Below are positions 1 to 13,217 of a DNA stretch of 64,000 nt, one piece after another. Position 1 is the stretch's first letter. Each line of letters opens with the position of its first letter. The notes beneath the pieces were generated by a model. It worked only from the letters and a program-made list of their open reading frames with translations. It had not been told where the DNA came from and searched no databases. Source of the stretch: Deinococcus sp. YIM 77859 (GTDB taxonomy: Bacteria > Deinococcota > Deinococci > Deinococcales > Deinococcaceae). Where the stretch lies: assembly GCF_000745175.1 (NCBI RefSeq), contig NZ_JQNI01000004.1, forward strand, positions 446,001 to 510,000, given 5' to 3'. The position numbers were made by a program, and so were the translations under genes.

Positions 1-2
1 CC

Positions 3-674
3 TTCTTCGTGCTGGTGGTCGGGTTGCTGTACTTGCACCCAGCTCCATTGCATCGAGACGACCAGGGCCGTTCCTCCCTCTTCCGTGACATTGGAAAGGG
101 GCTTCAGTACGCCCGCTCAAACGGCACCCTGCTGGGATTCCTCACCCTATTTGCCGCCATCAACATCAGTGGCGCGACGCTGGCGGTCAGTCTCCCGCTG
201 TATGTTACGGAGCAGCTAGACCTGAGTCCTGGAATGTACGGCGTCTTCCTGACCACCATGAATATAGGCATCCTCCTCGGCATCACGATCATAGGTGCCG
301 TGCGGGTGCGTCATCGTGGCCGGCTCATTACAGGAAGTATTTTCGCGATGGGTGCGTTCGGTTACCTGCTGCTCGGCGCGTCACGTGAACTGTGGATAGG
401 TCTCCTCGCCGTGGCAATCATTGATGGGTTGAGCATGGTGCCCAACATTCTTTACCCAGCCTGGGTGCAGGCGAGCGTCCCTGATGAATACCGTGGGAGG
501 GTGTTCGGCCTGACGGGCGTGGTCAGTTACAGCTTGGTCCCGGTTGGCTTCGTTCTCGCTGGGGCAGCGACGACCACCTTTGGCCCAGCAGGAGCCATCA
601 TGGCTGCTGGCGTCCTGCTCGTCGCTGTCGCTCTGGGGAGTCTCCTCGTTCCCGCATTGCGGCAACTGGACTGA
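3..674 (+). CDS. MFS transporter, C-terminal part (cut by window edge)
   Basis: The reading frame is open from the first bases of the window, so the N-terminal half lies outside it. The visible 224 codons contain about six hydrophobic segments with short basic loops such as RVRHRGR and DEYRGRVFG. The second loop resembles the conserved loop 10-11 region of major facilitator efflux proteins of the multidrug/macrolide type. It should act as a proton-coupled exporter in the inner membrane, but no substrate can be read from this half. It ends at a TGA and is followed within about 130 bases by insertion-sequence debris, so any downstream partner has been lost. The family is clear; the substrate is unknown. 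Confidence 0.75.
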   Translation, partial: FFVLVVGLLYLHPAPLHRDDQGRSSLFRDIGKGLQYARSNGTLLGFLTLFAAINISGATLAVSLPLYVTEQLDLSPGMYGVFLTTMNIGILLGITIIGAVRVRHRGRLITGSIFAMGAFGYLLLGASRELWIGLLAVAIIDGLSMVPNILYPAWVQASVPDEYRGRVFGLTGVVSYSLVPVGFVLAGAATTTFGPAGAIMAAGVLLVAVALGSLLVPALRQLD

Positions 675-800
675 GGAGCCGCAGAAGTACTGGCCTGCAA
701 TCTGACACTGGCACTTCCGGCAAACGTATAGCTTGGTGCTGTCCGCCCAGTCCGTGTTGCAGCACCTGAGATCGCGAGGGAAGGACCGCCAACAGTTCTT
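675..800. other. Stretch between MFS gene and IS remnant, no firm gene
   Basis: On the minus strand a frame through here reads a short Cys-rich segment (CRKCQCQIAGQYFCG) that looks like a zinc-binding fragment, but it has no start, no convincing length and no recognisable family. It may be the tail of a gene destroyed by the neighbouring insertions. Confidence 0.25.
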
Positions 801-807
801 ACGCCGT

Positions 808-877
808 TTAGGGCTGGGCGAGGTTGTGGGCGAGGACGGCCAGGACGACACGGAAGCGAAGTGAGGCGAGCGTCTTC
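808..877 (-). pseudogene. C-terminal remnant of interrupted IS982-like transposase
   Basis: The minus strand reads KTLASLRFRVVLAVLAHNLA followed by QP and a TAA stop, a typical hydrophobic C-terminal helix of this transposase type. It abuts the left end of the IS4-type element at 878. Its matching N-terminal part is on the other side of that element. It is non-functional by itself. Confidence 0.55.
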
Positions 878-2447
<1,570 letters not shown>

Positions 2448-2459
2448 TCAACTGTGGTG

Positions 2460-2493
2460 GAGACGGTATCTACCCATACCGTCTCCATTTTTT
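2460..2493 (+). terminator. Hairpin plus T-run
   Basis: A perfect 10-bp stem, GAGACGGTAT / ATACCGTCTC, encloses a 6-nt loop and is followed by CATTTTTT. It has the form of a rho-independent terminator on the plus strand. It lies inside the IS982-like remnant upstream of its transposase, so it may shield the element from read-through. Confidence 0.5.
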
Positions 2494-2701
2494 CTCGTCT
2501 CCGCGCTGCCCGAGACCGTCTTACTCAAGCCCTAAACGGCGTTACAAATTCTCTACCTGTGGAACTCCAAACACTATTGACATATGGTGCATTTACTCCA
2601 ATGCGTCCACAAATGTGCTTATAGGCTGGCGTGTGTACTTCAAAAGCGACAAATTTGAGTCGTGGACAGGATATTACGGCCTTTAAATAGTTAAATCGCT
2701 T

Positions 2702-2731
2702 GGCAATGGCCCTTTACAGAGGGTCATTGCC
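2702..2731. repeat. 30-bp hairpin-forming inverted repeat next to IS1
   Basis: GGCAATG at 2702-2708 pairs with CATTGCC at 2725-2731. Inside, CCCT pairs with AGGG around a 6-nt loop, with one G.T wobble between the two stems. There is no T-run on either side, so it does not look like a simple terminator. It lies 9 bp outside the IS1 target duplication and could be an operator or an end of an older element. Confidence 0.4.
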
Positions 2732-2747
2732 GCTAGCTTGTCGCGCT

Positions 2748-3203
<456 letters not shown>

Positions 3204-3231
<28 letters not shown>

Positions 3232-3461
3232 CGGATGACGGTGTTGCGGTGAACACCAAACACCCGCTGTACGCCTCTCAGGCTCAGCCGCTCCTGGACG
3301 GCATCGAGAATTTGTTTCCGGGTCGCTTCACTATGAGCGACAGGGTGGGCCTCCGGGTGGAAGCGACGACCACAGACCTTACATACGTACGTCTGGGTGC
3401 CGTTTTTGGCTTTTCCGTTTTTGACCGTTTGGATGCTTTGACAGGCTGGGCACTCGGGCAC
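3204..3461 (-). CDS. insA: IS1-family InsA (zinc finger/HTH regulator)
   Basis: An 85-residue protein beginning at GTG. The N-terminus has a four-Cys zinc ribbon (CPAC near residue 4, CKVC near residue 27). A helix-turn-helix follows ([20 protein letters not shown]). This is the InsA layout: it binds the IS1 ends and represses transcription when made alone, and supplies the DNA-binding half when fused to InsB by frameshifting. An ATG eight bases further upstream opens a different frame and is not the start. The reading frame is intact. Confidence 0.75.
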
Positions 3462-3554
3462 CCCACCATTACATCACGTCGTCACAGCCACTACCGTCGC
3501 GCTGTGTTCTGTGGTCTTCCTGCATTTGAGGACACAAGGTGCAGGCAGGACGGC

Positions 3555-3560
3555 TATGGT
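3555..3560 (+). promoter_or_regulatory. -10 box TATGGT, leaderless-type start
   Basis: TATGGT ends 6 nt before the ATG at 3567, the spacing at which transcription would begin at or next to the start codon. There is no purine-rich ribosome binding site ahead of the ATG. No good -35 is seen; the IS1 insertion sits about 70 bp upstream of the ATG and may have changed this promoter. Confidence 0.4.
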
Positions 3561-3566
3561 ATCGGT

Positions 3567-5480
3567 ATGACCACAGTGCGGGAGGCGGTGCTGGCCGGGG
3601 AGTACGGCCGGGGCCTGGAGCAGTACGACCGGCTTACCGAACTGAAAGCAGAAGACCTGCGTTGGACTGGGGTCTGTGCCGCTCAACAAGGCCAGGTCGT
3701 ACAGGCCCGCCAGCAGCTTGAGCAGGCTGCACAGCGAGGCTGTCATGCCGCCCGCATCGACCTCGCCAGCCTGCACCGGGCCGCAGGTGAATTTGCCCAG
3801 GCACTGGCCTCTCTTACGGCGATTCAGGAGGCTCTGCCGCTACTGCCCTTGTTGGACCAGGCCTTGTGGTACCGCGAACGGGCCATCGTGGGCCATGAGC
3901 TGGGAGAGGGGATGTCAGAGGTGCTGGGATTCTTTGAGCAGGCCTGGGTGACCGCCAGTGATGCCCCCCTGGCCATGCAAGCCTCAGTAGCGCATGCCTA
4001 TGGCATGCACCTGACCCGCTTCGGGGAGGACCACCGGGCCTCGGCTTATCTGGAGTTCGCCGCGGAACACGGGCACCCGATACGACGGGCCTATGCCATC
4101 GCCACGCTCGCATCCTGTGCGGTGTACCAGGGAGAAGGCTCTCAAGCGCGCGCCCTGCTCGATAGTGTTCGGAAGGACAGTACGGATGACCCCGTGTTGG
4201 AAGCCGTTCTGGCCTATCACGAAGGGCAGCTTTTCCGGATCGAGGGAGCATATGAGCAGGCAGTTTCTGCGTTTCAGAAAGCCGTGTCTTTGGCGCAGAC
4301 CGAGATGCGCCCCAGTACCGAGCTGCACGCCCGGCTCGGGTTGCTGGCTCTGGCCACTGAGCGCGGGGACGAGGCGATGGCGCGAACCGCGCTCGTCCGG
4401 GCCAGACGGCTGGCCAGAGCGCCCCGCGACGGGGCCTTTCTAAAGTGGCGGGAGGGAAGCTGGCGAGCCTCTCAGGGGGATCGGGCAGGGTTGGGCCTCC
4501 TGGAGGAGGCCGTGAGTTTCTTCGAGGAGCGGGCACTGCGACGGGAGGCGCTCTGGTCAAGGCTCCATCTGGCCGAGGCGCGGGAGCGGTTTGGACAGGG
4601 GGAAAGCTGTGCAGCTTCGCTCAGCGAAGCTGCCGATCTGGTGGCCGCCTCCGTGACGCCGCCGACATTGGTGGCCGAACTTCGCCTGACGCCACGAGTC
4701 ACCGCATGGCTGGAGAGCCTACCGTCTGGAGCCTATGAACGCCTCCACCTGCTGAAGGAAGACGTTCAAAATCTCCGCCAGGTGAACCTCAAAACCCTTG
4801 GTGGCGCGGAGGTGCTGATCGATGGGCAGAGCGTCCGTCTGCGGCTGAAGCGCGTCGTGGAAGTGCTGGCCTACCTGCTGAAGAGTGGGGGAGCTAGCCT
4901 GGCGGAGGTGCAACGCAACCTCTTCCCCGACGTGAGACCCGCGCAGGCCAAGAGCTATTTCCATCAGATCCGACTGCATATCAAGGAACGGATTCCGGGG
5001 CTGAGCGTCCCTTTTGATGAAGTGCGTGGAACCTATGCGGTACGCTCTGAGGGCGTACGTTTAACGTGGGATGTTCAGATATTGACGGCAGAATTGGCTC
5101 GACCGCAAGATTCGCTTTTAAAGATTCTGGAGCGGTACGAGCTGGACTTTTTGAAGGACGCAGACAGCGTCTGGGCGACGGAGGAGCGTGAACGGTTGCG
5201 AAGATGGGTAACACAGGTGGCGTTGGAGACGATGGATGGCTGGTACCGTACCGGCCAGTTCGAGAAGTGCGTGAGCCTGGCCGAGCGGCTGTTGCCGCTC
5301 GACCCCCTGGATGAGGCCCTGCACGAATTCCTGATCCAGGCCACCCTGGAAACACGTGGCCGCGCTGCCGCCTACCAGTCGTACTTGAACAGCGCCGAGA
5401 CCTTCCGCCGTGAAGTGGATGAAGTGCCGCCGCGCTTGCAAGCGCTGGGCGAAGACATTCGGAAACGCCCGTTCAACTGA
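3567..5480 (+). CDS. TPR-containing BTAD/SARP-type transcriptional regulator
   Basis: A 637-residue protein. The first ~400 residues are TPR-like helical repeats rich in A, L, E and R. A winged-helix DNA-binding segment follows from about residue 420 ([20 protein letters not shown] to [16 protein letters not shown]). The last ~130 residues resemble a bacterial transcriptional activation domain ([38 protein letters not shown]). The order is inverted relative to classic SARP proteins, where the DNA-binding and BTAD parts come first. The open frame continues upstream into the IS1 element, but the ATG at 3567 with its -10 box is the sensible start. A CRISPR array follows 100 bp downstream. Targets are unknown. 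Confidence 0.7.
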   Translation: MTTVREAVLAGEYGRGLEQYDRLTELKAEDLRWTGVCAAQQGQVVQARQQLEQAAQRGCHAARIDLASLHRAAGEFAQALASLTAIQEALPLLPLLDQALWYRERAIVGHELGEGMSEVLGFFEQAWVTASDAPLAMQASVAHAYGMHLTRFGEDHRASAYLEFAAEHGHPIRRAYAIATLASCAVYQGEGSQARALLDSVRKDSTDDPVLEAVLAYHEGQLFRIEGAYEQAVSAFQKAVSLAQTEMRPSTELHARLGLLALATERGDEAMARTALVRARRLARAPRDGAFLKWREGSWRASQGDRAGLGLLEEAVSFFEERALRREALWSRLHLAEARERFGQGESCAASLSEAADLVAASVTPPTLVAELRLTPRVTAWLESLPSGAYERLHLLKEDVQNLRQVNLKTLGGAEVLIDGQSVRLRLKRVVEVLAYLLKSGGASLAEVQRNLFPDVRPAQAKSYFHQIRLHIKERIPGLSVPFDEVRGTYAVRSEGVRLTWDVQILTAELARPQDSLLKILERYELDFLKDADSVWATEERERLRRWVTQVALETMDGWYRTGQFEKCVSLAERLLPLDPLDEALHEFLIQATLETRGRAAAYQSYLNSAETFRREVDEVPPRLQALGEDIRKRPFN

Positions 5481-5581
5481 CCTCCGCCCGGCAACCTCTT
5501 CTGGGTATCGGATGACTGCTCCCAGAAGGAGCGACCTGGACACGCTTTTTTCCTTAGCGTAGTACCGTTGCTCAATCTTGT

Positions 5582-5914
5582 CGTAGCCCCACACGGGTGG
5601 GGATGGACCGGGGACGGTTAGGGTCCCAAACACGCGGATTCAGTGTTCCCCACACGGGTGGGGATGGACCGCTCACGCTCGCCGACCAGCTCGGCGCCCA
5701 CCTGTGTTCCCCACGCGGTGGGGATGAACCGGGGACGACGGTGGGCGCGGGGCGCATTCGGGTGTGTTCCCCACGCGGGTGGGGATGATCCGCAATTGCA
5801 CCGGCCAACCAACCTAGAAAAATGGTGTTCCCCACACGGGTGGGGATGGACCGCGGAGAGGATCGAGGAGGCGTACCTCATGGCGGTGTTCCCCACACGG
5901 GTGGGGATGGACCT
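5582..5914 (+). CRISPR. Short type I-E CRISPR array, 6 repeats, 5 spacers
   Basis: Repeats of 29 bp with core CCCCACACGGGTGGGGATG begin at 5582, 5643, 5704, 5764, 5825 and 5886. Every spacer is exactly 32 bp (5611-5642, 5672-5703, 5732-5763, 5793-5824, 5854-5885). The CCCC/GGGG hairpin and the end GGACCG match I-E repeats in the transcribed direction, so crRNA would be read rightward. Repeats 2 and 5 are identical; repeat 1 is degenerate at its 5' end, repeat 3 lacks one G, repeats 3 and 4 carry substitutions and repeat 6 ends in T. No cas gene lies in the window, so it is an orphan array here. The 100 bp before repeat 1 contain a T6 run but no obvious leader. Confidence 0.92.
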
Positions 5915-5933
5915 TAGGCGCCGTGCATGCCGA

Positions 5934-5947
5934 ACTCGGTACCGAGT
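5934..5947. repeat. Perfect 14-bp palindrome after CRISPR array
   Basis: ACTCGGTACCGAGT is fully self-complementary. It lies between the last CRISPR repeat and the 3' end of the response-regulator gene, so it could help terminate either transcript, but there is no strong T-run. Its role is unresolved. Confidence 0.35.
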
Positions 5948-5970
5948 ATTTCCCTATGGCCCTATGGTTT

Positions 5971-6420
5971 TCAAGGACGCTGCTTGGGCGGCAGAGCCAC
6001 GATGGAGAACCAAAAGTTCTCAAAGGATTTGATGACATCTACAAATTCACTGATGGTGACGGGTTTGGGAATATAGGCATTGGCGTGCAGGTTATAGCTG
6101 CGCCAGATATCGCTCTCGGCGCGAGAAGTGGTGAGGACAATCACTGGAATGCTGCGCAGGGCCTCGTCGGCTTTGAGAACATCGAGGAGCTCTAGGCCAC
6201 TCATGCGGGGCATATTGAGGTCAAGCAGGATCACGTCAGGCGTGGGCTTGTCCTGATGGCTCCCTTCTTTTCGCAAGAAGGTGAGCGCCTCGACACCGTC
6301 TTTGGCTATGTGGAGGTCATGGGGGAAGTGCGCTTCGCTAAAGGCTTCTTCCGTCAGGAGAATATCGGCGGGGTTGTCCTCGACAAGGAGGATCTGAATC
6401 GCTTGGTTGTTGGCGCTCAT
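5971..6420 (-). CDS. CheY-like single-domain response regulator (Rcp1 type)
   Basis: 149 residues forming one receiver domain and no output domain. Visible active-site residues are the acidic pair E14/D15 (LLVEDNPAD), the phospho-acceptor D67 (ILLDLNMP), T97 (VLTTSRAE) and K119 (YIPKPV). The NPADI and RSYNLHANAYIPKPV segments are typical of Rcp1-like regulators that partner phytochrome-type kinases. Its ATG overlaps the stop of the upstream kinase gene by 4 bp (6417-6420), so the two are translationally coupled and very likely cognate. With no DNA-binding domain it should act by protein contact or as a phosphate relay. Confidence 0.85.
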   Translation of the reverse strand: MSANNQAIQILLVEDNPADILLTEEAFSEAHFPHDLHIAKDGVEALTFLRKEGSHQDKPTPDVILLDLNMPRMSGLELLDVLKADEALRSIPVIVLTTSRAESDIWRSYNLHANAYIPKPVTISEFVDVIKSFENFWFSIVALPPKQRP

Positions 6421-7973
6421 CTTTGGGAAGACTCCTGGGGGTCGGGAATGGTGAAGGTGAAGGTGCTGCCTTGGCCGGGGGTGCTTTGGAGGGTCATTTC
6501 GCCGCCATGACGCTGAACGGCAGTGCGGGCCACCGCGAGGCCGATGCCGCTGCCGGAATAGGTGTCCATGCCGTGCAGGCGCTGAAACACTCCGAAGATA
6601 CGTTCAAAATACTGGGATTCGATGCCGATGCCGTTGTCTTGCACGTGAAAGGCCCACTCGCCCGGCCTGCGCTCTGCCCATACCCGGACGTGGGGCGGTC
6701 GGCCCTCGGCGTGAAACTTGATGGCGTTTGTCAGCAGGTTCAGGAAAACGTGGCGCAGCAGTTCAGCGCTGCCCCACAGCACGGGAAGCGAACAGACGTC
6801 CACCTTCCCCCCTGACTGCTCCAGCTTGGTCTGGAGGTCCTGTACGATCTCCCGCACCAGAGCGGCGGTGTCGACCTCCTGAAAGGTGCGGTGTGTCTGC
6901 CGAACGCGGGAATACGCGAGGAGATCCTGAATCAGATTCTTGAGGCGCTGTGTCGCACTGATGGTAAAGGCGATGTACTGGTCGGCGCGCTCGTCGAGCT
7001 GTCCCTGGTACCGCCGGGCCAGGAGTTCGGTATAGCTGCCGATCGTCCGTAGGGGCTCTTGCAGGTCGTGGCTGGCCACATAGGCAAACTGTTCGAGTTC
7101 GCGGTTGCTGCGCGCCAGATCCTCGTTGCTGGCCTTGAGCGCACGGGTGGTGTCTTCTAGGGCACGCTCACGCTGCTGCACTGCCTCTGCCATGCGGTGA
7201 AACTGGGTGCTCAGCTCATTCAGTTCGCGCAGGGGCGTGACAGCCAGGCGTGCCCCATACTCTCCGGCAGCGATACGCCGCGCACCCTCGCGGAGTTCGG
7301 AGGTGGTGCGTGTCAGGGTGCGAGCTGTGCGCAACGCGGCAAGCACCAGCAGGGTCACCGAGAGCAGCAGCCCAGACACCGTAAAGAACTGCACGGCCCG
7401 CAAGACTGCTGTGCTGCTTGTCAGGGCGGCGCGCAGGCGAGCATTTTCACGGGTCTGCATCTCGTCGAGAACACGCCGCACCTCATCCAGAATGCGTTTG
7501 CCGGTGCCGTCACTCACCAGCAGGACGGCCCCCTCCAAGGAGGAGCGGCGCGCGGCGATCTCCGGTTTGGCTGCTTGTTCCTGCCAGCGGCCAATCAGCG
7601 TACGAATACGTTCCAGGCTCTGGCGTTGCGGGTCTGTGTTGCTGAGGGTGCCAAGCTCGCGCAGGTGCCGTGCCAGGGCTTCTTCACCGCGCCGGTACGG
7701 TTCCAGGTAGGCGGCCTGCCCGGTGATGACAAAGCCTCGCTGCCCGGTCTCCAGGTCGGACACATCGCGCGCGACCGCCTGAATCAGGGTGAGGCGCATC
7801 TGCGCGGCCGAGACCAACTCCGCGCTCCGGGCGTTTTGTTGCACCCCCAGCACCACCGCGACCGCGACGCCAATAAGCAGCAGCAGCGGGAACAAAAAAG
7901 CCCGCAGGGTAAAGGCGGCAATGCTGGTGTGTGCCGGGTTGGGCGGACGGGGAAGACTCGGCCTTGCAAACAT
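6417..7973 (-). CDS. CHASE3-domain sensor histidine kinase
   Basis: 518 residues from the ATG at 7973. Order: N-terminal membrane segment (~20-43), an extracytoplasmic CHASE3 domain (~45-190, with DLETGQRGFVITGQAAYLEP), second membrane segment (~195-216), HAMP region, a coiled coil, HisKA with the phospho-acceptor His near 302 (YVASHDLQEPLRTIGSY), and an HATPase domain with N box LLTNAIKFH, DNGIGI and GSGIGLAV. The kinase core resembles bacteriophytochrome-family kinases. An upstream in-frame ATG at 8048 is unlikely because a -10 box (TACAAT) ends 8 nt before the chosen ATG. It transmits an unknown external signal to the overlapping CheY-like regulator. Confidence 0.85.
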   Translation of the reverse strand: MFARPSLPRPPNPAHTSIAAFTLRAFLFPLLLLIGVAVAVVLGVQQNARSAELVSAAQMRLTLIQAVARDVSDLETGQRGFVITGQAAYLEPYRRGEEALARHLRELGTLSNTDPQRQSLERIRTLIGRWQEQAAKPEIAARRSSLEGAVLLVSDGTGKRILDEVRRVLDEMQTRENARLRAALTSSTAVLRAVQFFTVSGLLLSVTLLVLAALRTARTLTRTTSELREGARRIAAGEYGARLAVTPLRELNELSTQFHRMAEAVQQRERALEDTTRALKASNEDLARSNRELEQFAYVASHDLQEPLRTIGSYTELLARRYQGQLDERADQYIAFTISATQRLKNLIQDLLAYSRVRQTHRTFQEVDTAALVREIVQDLQTKLEQSGGKVDVCSLPVLWGSAELLRHVFLNLLTNAIKFHAEGRPPHVRVWAERRPGEWAFHVQDNGIGIESQYFERIFGVFQRLHGMDTYSGSGIGLAVARTAVQRHGGEMTLQSTPGQGSTFTFTIPDPQESSQR

Positions 7974-7981
7974 GCCCCCGC

Positions 7982-7987
7982 ATTGTA
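7982..7987 (-). promoter_or_regulatory. -10 box of histidine kinase, near-leaderless
   Basis: On the minus strand TACAAT is followed by 8 nt and the ATG at 7973. No ribosome binding site fits in that gap except the G-run itself. The rest of the space up to the next gene (about 7988-8281) shows no coding sequence, only a weak TAGACT box near 8130. Confidence 0.4.
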
Positions 7988-8296
7988 AAGAGGGGCGGCC
8001 CTGTGGTCTGGCCGGGACAAAGGCCCCGGCTGCCCGGGACTCAGGCACCGTGGAAAGACAACTTTATGAAGTTTTCCTCTAAAAACTCTCCAGACTTGTT
8101 CAGGGAGCGGCTCCTGAGGCGAGCGCTAGACTACGCGCACTCCCGGAATGGGTACCGTGCCAGAAACGGTCTGGAAACGGCTGAGGGGCCTGAGCATTCT
8201 CCGGCGAGCACCTACAGTTCGTTCGTTCGAGTCTGACGAGGGGGTGGCCTCACCTCGCAGAGCAGCTTTTTTTGAATAGGTGGGAGGAAACCGACC

Positions 8297-9470
8297 TTGA
8301 AGCACGTCAACTTTGGACCGGAGGCGGCTGGTACAGACGCGCCCGCCTTGCTTGTGTTGTCCCACCTGAGATGGGACTTTGTCTTCCAGCGGCCGCAGCA
8401 CCTGATGACGCGGGCAGCGCGGTCACGGCGGGTGTACTACATCGAGGAGCCGGTGTACGGGGCACCGTCTGACCAGCTGGCGGTGCGCCGTGACGCCAGT
8501 GGCGTCACGGTCATCACGCCCCAGCTTCAGCAGGGCCGCAGCGCCGACGAGGGCCGCGCGAGCACCGCGCGGCTGCTGGCCTCCTGGGTCCAGGCCGAAC
8601 ACCTCCACGTGTACGACCTGTGGGTGTACACCCCGATGGAGTTGCCCGTCACCGCTGGCCTCACGCCCCGCGTGACGATCTACGACTGCATGGACGAACT
8701 CGCCAACTTCAAGGGCGCTCCCCCCGAGCTGCGCGCTCGTGAAGCCGCCCTGTTTCGCCGTGCCGACGTCGTCTTTACCGGCGGCTACCGCCTGTACGAG
8801 GCCAAGCGCGACCAGCACCCCAACGTGCACTGCTTTCCCTCCAGCGTCGATACCGCCCACTTCGCCCAGGCCCGCCAGGCTCTGCCTGATCCCGCAGACC
8901 AAGAGCCGCTTCCCCGTCCCCGCCTGGGCTTTTACGGCGTGATCGACGAGCGCTTTGACATCGCGCTGCTCGGCGAGCTTGCTCGCCGCCGTCCGGCGTG
9001 GCACTTCGTGCTGCTGGGTCCGGTTGTCAAGATCGATCCCGCTTCCCTGCCGCGGGGCGAGAATCTGCACTACCTGGGCATGAAGCGGTATACCGAGCTC
9101 CCGGCCTACCTGGCCCACTGGGACGTAGCGCTGCTGCCCTTTGCGCGCAATGCGGCAACCGAATTCATCAGCCCGACCAAGACGCCCGAGTACCTGGCGG
9201 CCGGGGTGCCGGTCGTGTCGACCGGCATCCGTGACGTGGTGCGGCCCTACGGCGAACGGGACCTGGTGCGCATCGCCGACGGTGTAGATGCCTTTGAGGC
9301 CGCCTGCGCCGCGGCGCTGGATGAACGCGGCACCCCGGCCGGCGAGGCGCGCCGTCAGCGGGCGGATGCCTTCCTTGCCACCCTCTCCTGGGACCGCACC
9401 TGGGCTGAAATGAGCGCCCTGATCGAGCAGGCGGCCGAACGGAATGAGGTCGCGTTGGTGGGGGTGGCCG

Positions 9471-9478
<8 letters not shown>
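8297..9478 (+). CDS. Glycosyltransferase, TuaH-like GT-B fold
   Basis: 393 residues starting at TTG, 7 nt after GGGAGGAAA. The N-terminus LLVLSHLRWDFVFQRPQHLM is the hallmark of TuaH-like glycosyltransferases. The C-terminal nucleotide-sugar lobe holds LGFYGVIDERFD, FVLLGPVVKIDP, FISPTKTPEYLAAGVPVVST and a final acidic region typical of the GT-B donor site. It probably transfers a sugar to a cell-surface polysaccharide on the cytoplasmic face. Its stop overlaps the start of glf by 8 bp, so the two are made together and the enzyme may use UDP-galactofuranose. Donor and acceptor are inferred from context only. Confidence 0.75.
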
Positions 9479-10610
<1,132 letters not shown>

Positions 10611-10625
10611 CCCCCTGCGCCCCGC

Positions 10626-10655
10626 TTCCCCGGCCGGGCTGCCGGGGAATTTTTT
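10626..10655 (+). terminator. Rho-independent terminator after glf
   Basis: TTCCCCGGC and GCCGGGGAA form a 9-bp stem around a 6-nt loop, followed by six T. It closes the glycosyltransferase-glf unit. Confidence 0.9.
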
Positions 10656-10750
10656 GTGGCCCGTTCCCCTCCAGAGCCTGTGGGATTTGGTCGCATTCTC
10701 ATGCGGCGAGCTGGCTTATAACAGCCCTATCCCCAACGTGGAGGTTGGCC

Positions 10751-12046
10751 ATGAATCGTCGGGCTGAGGTCCTGGTTGTCTGCTGCCTTGCCGTTCTGGT
10801 GTCGCTCGCCACCGTGTTCGGCTCACAACTTCAGGCCTGGCTGGCCCAGCCGTCAGGGCACGTGGTGGACCGTCCAAGCGACGTGGCCCCCGCTGCTCCG
10901 GTGGCAGAGGTGGCGGGTCCGGTCGCCGAGCCGCTCCCCGAACCCGCGGTGCCCGCCGTTCCCCTGTCCCGGGCCCCTGCGACGCCCCCGGTCCTTACCG
11001 AGAAGGCGAAGCCGGCCCGTACCGCACCCGCCCCTGAACGCCAGGCCGCTCCCGTCAAGGTTTCTCCCCCCGCTCCTGCCACCGCCCGCAACACTGTGAA
11101 GCCGCTGGCCCCCACCGTGACCCGGTCGCAGCCCAAGCCCACCGCCCCGGTGAGCACCCCGCCAACCTTAAAAGCCGCCCCACAAGCCCCTGCCCCGCTG
11201 ATCCGGCAGACCCGGGACGGCGAAGCCGGGCCCCTGCGACGCCCCTCCATCACCCCGGCTCAGATGATGGGGCCGGAAGCACCGCCCGCGCCTCCCCCGG
11301 TGCCGCGCCCGACGTCCTCGGGGGCCACCGCTGGAGCCTGGGCACCCAGGCGGCCCCAGCGGCCGGCGAAGAGGGAAACTGTCTCCCAAGCGCGCACCAC
11401 GCCCCAGCCTGCGCAACCAGTGAGGGCGGAAGCGGCGCGAACCCCAGCGGCCCAACTCCGCTCGCCGCAGGCGACAGCCGTGCCCCAAACACTGCCGCGT
11501 CCGGCAGTCTCCAGCTCCGGCAACGCCGCGACAGCAACCATCCCCCCGGTTCCCGTGAAGCCGCCAAGCCCGGCCGCGCCCACTTCCCCAGTCGCCGGGG
11601 TGCCGCCAAGGGACACGGTGCCCGAGACGCCCAGCGTTGCGGCGACCTCCGCAACCCTGGCTTCTTCGTCCCGCGAGGAGACGGCCGCGCCCACATCGCC
11701 TGCTGCCGCGGCCCTGTCTCCGCTGGCTCGGGGACGGGAGTTGACCGCCCTGCTGTACGGGGGACAGTTGGAACAGCTCTGGACGACGTTTTTGCCTGCG
11801 GCGCGAGCCCGTTGGGGAAGCTTCTCCGCCTTTCAGGGGTACCGGGCCGCAGGCGTGGAGACGTACGGGGCAGAGACGAGCCTCCTGAACGAAGGTGTTG
11901 TCGAAGACGAGGGAGGGACCACCTACACCCGTACCGTGACCTTTGCGGGTGATCCGGGCAACGAGTGGACCCTGATGTTTGGCCTTGATGACCGGGGCAA
12001 CGTCCGTGACTTCCAGATCGTCACGGCGGATCTGCGCGGCCGCTGA
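10751..12046 (+). CDS. Membrane-anchored Pro/Ala-rich protein with small C-terminal domain
   Basis: 431 residues. One hydrophobic segment at the N-terminus ([18 protein letters not shown]) should anchor it or act as a signal. Residues ~30-325 are a low-complexity Pro/Ala/Thr/Ser linker with few aromatics. The last ~105 residues form a compact domain ([20 protein letters not shown] to [20 protein letters not shown]) resembling the DUF3887/NTF2-like small domain. I do not know a function. The layout suggests a domain held far from the membrane across the thick Deinococcus wall. GTGGAGG lies 5 nt before the ATG. Its stop codon is followed directly by the 10-bp target duplication of an inserted IS. 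Confidence 0.65.
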   Translation: MNRRAEVLVVCCLAVLVSLATVFGSQLQAWLAQPSGHVVDRPSDVAPAAPVAEVAGPVAEPLPEPAVPAVPLSRAPATPPVLTEKAKPARTAPAPERQAAPVKVSPPAPATARNTVKPLAPTVTRSQPKPTAPVSTPPTLKAAPQAPAPLIRQTRDGEAGPLRRPSITPAQMMGPEAPPAPPPVPRPTSSGATAGAWAPRRPQRPAKRETVSQARTTPQPAQPVRAEAARTPAAQLRSPQATAVPQTLPRPAVSSSGNAATATIPPVPVKPPSPAAPTSPVAGVPPRDTVPETPSVAATSATLASSSREETAAPTSPAAAALSPLARGRELTALLYGGQLEQLWTTFLPAARARWGSFSAFQGYRAAGVETYGAETSLLNEGVVEDEGGTTYTRTVTFAGDPGNEWTLMFGLDDRGNVRDFQIVTADLRGR

Positions 12047-12056
12047 GCACCGCGCC

Positions 12057-13207
<1,151 letters not shown>

Positions 13208-13217
13208 GCACCGCGCC

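Noticed and set aside
3249..3566. Upstream extension of the BTAD-type regulator into the IS1 element
   Set aside because: The extra 106 codons are antisense IS1 sequence; a -10 box and sensible N-terminus at 3567 give a better start.
5572..6032. Several frames across the CRISPR array that translate to repeated peptides (HPHPRGEH, FPTRVGM and similar)
   Set aside because: They are only translations of the repeat unit in different frames; the regular 29/32-bp spacing shows a CRISPR array, not a repeat protein.
8205..8240. GTTCGTTCGTTCGAG repeat before the glycosyltransferase
   Set aside because: Too short and not repeated elsewhere in the window; likely chance.
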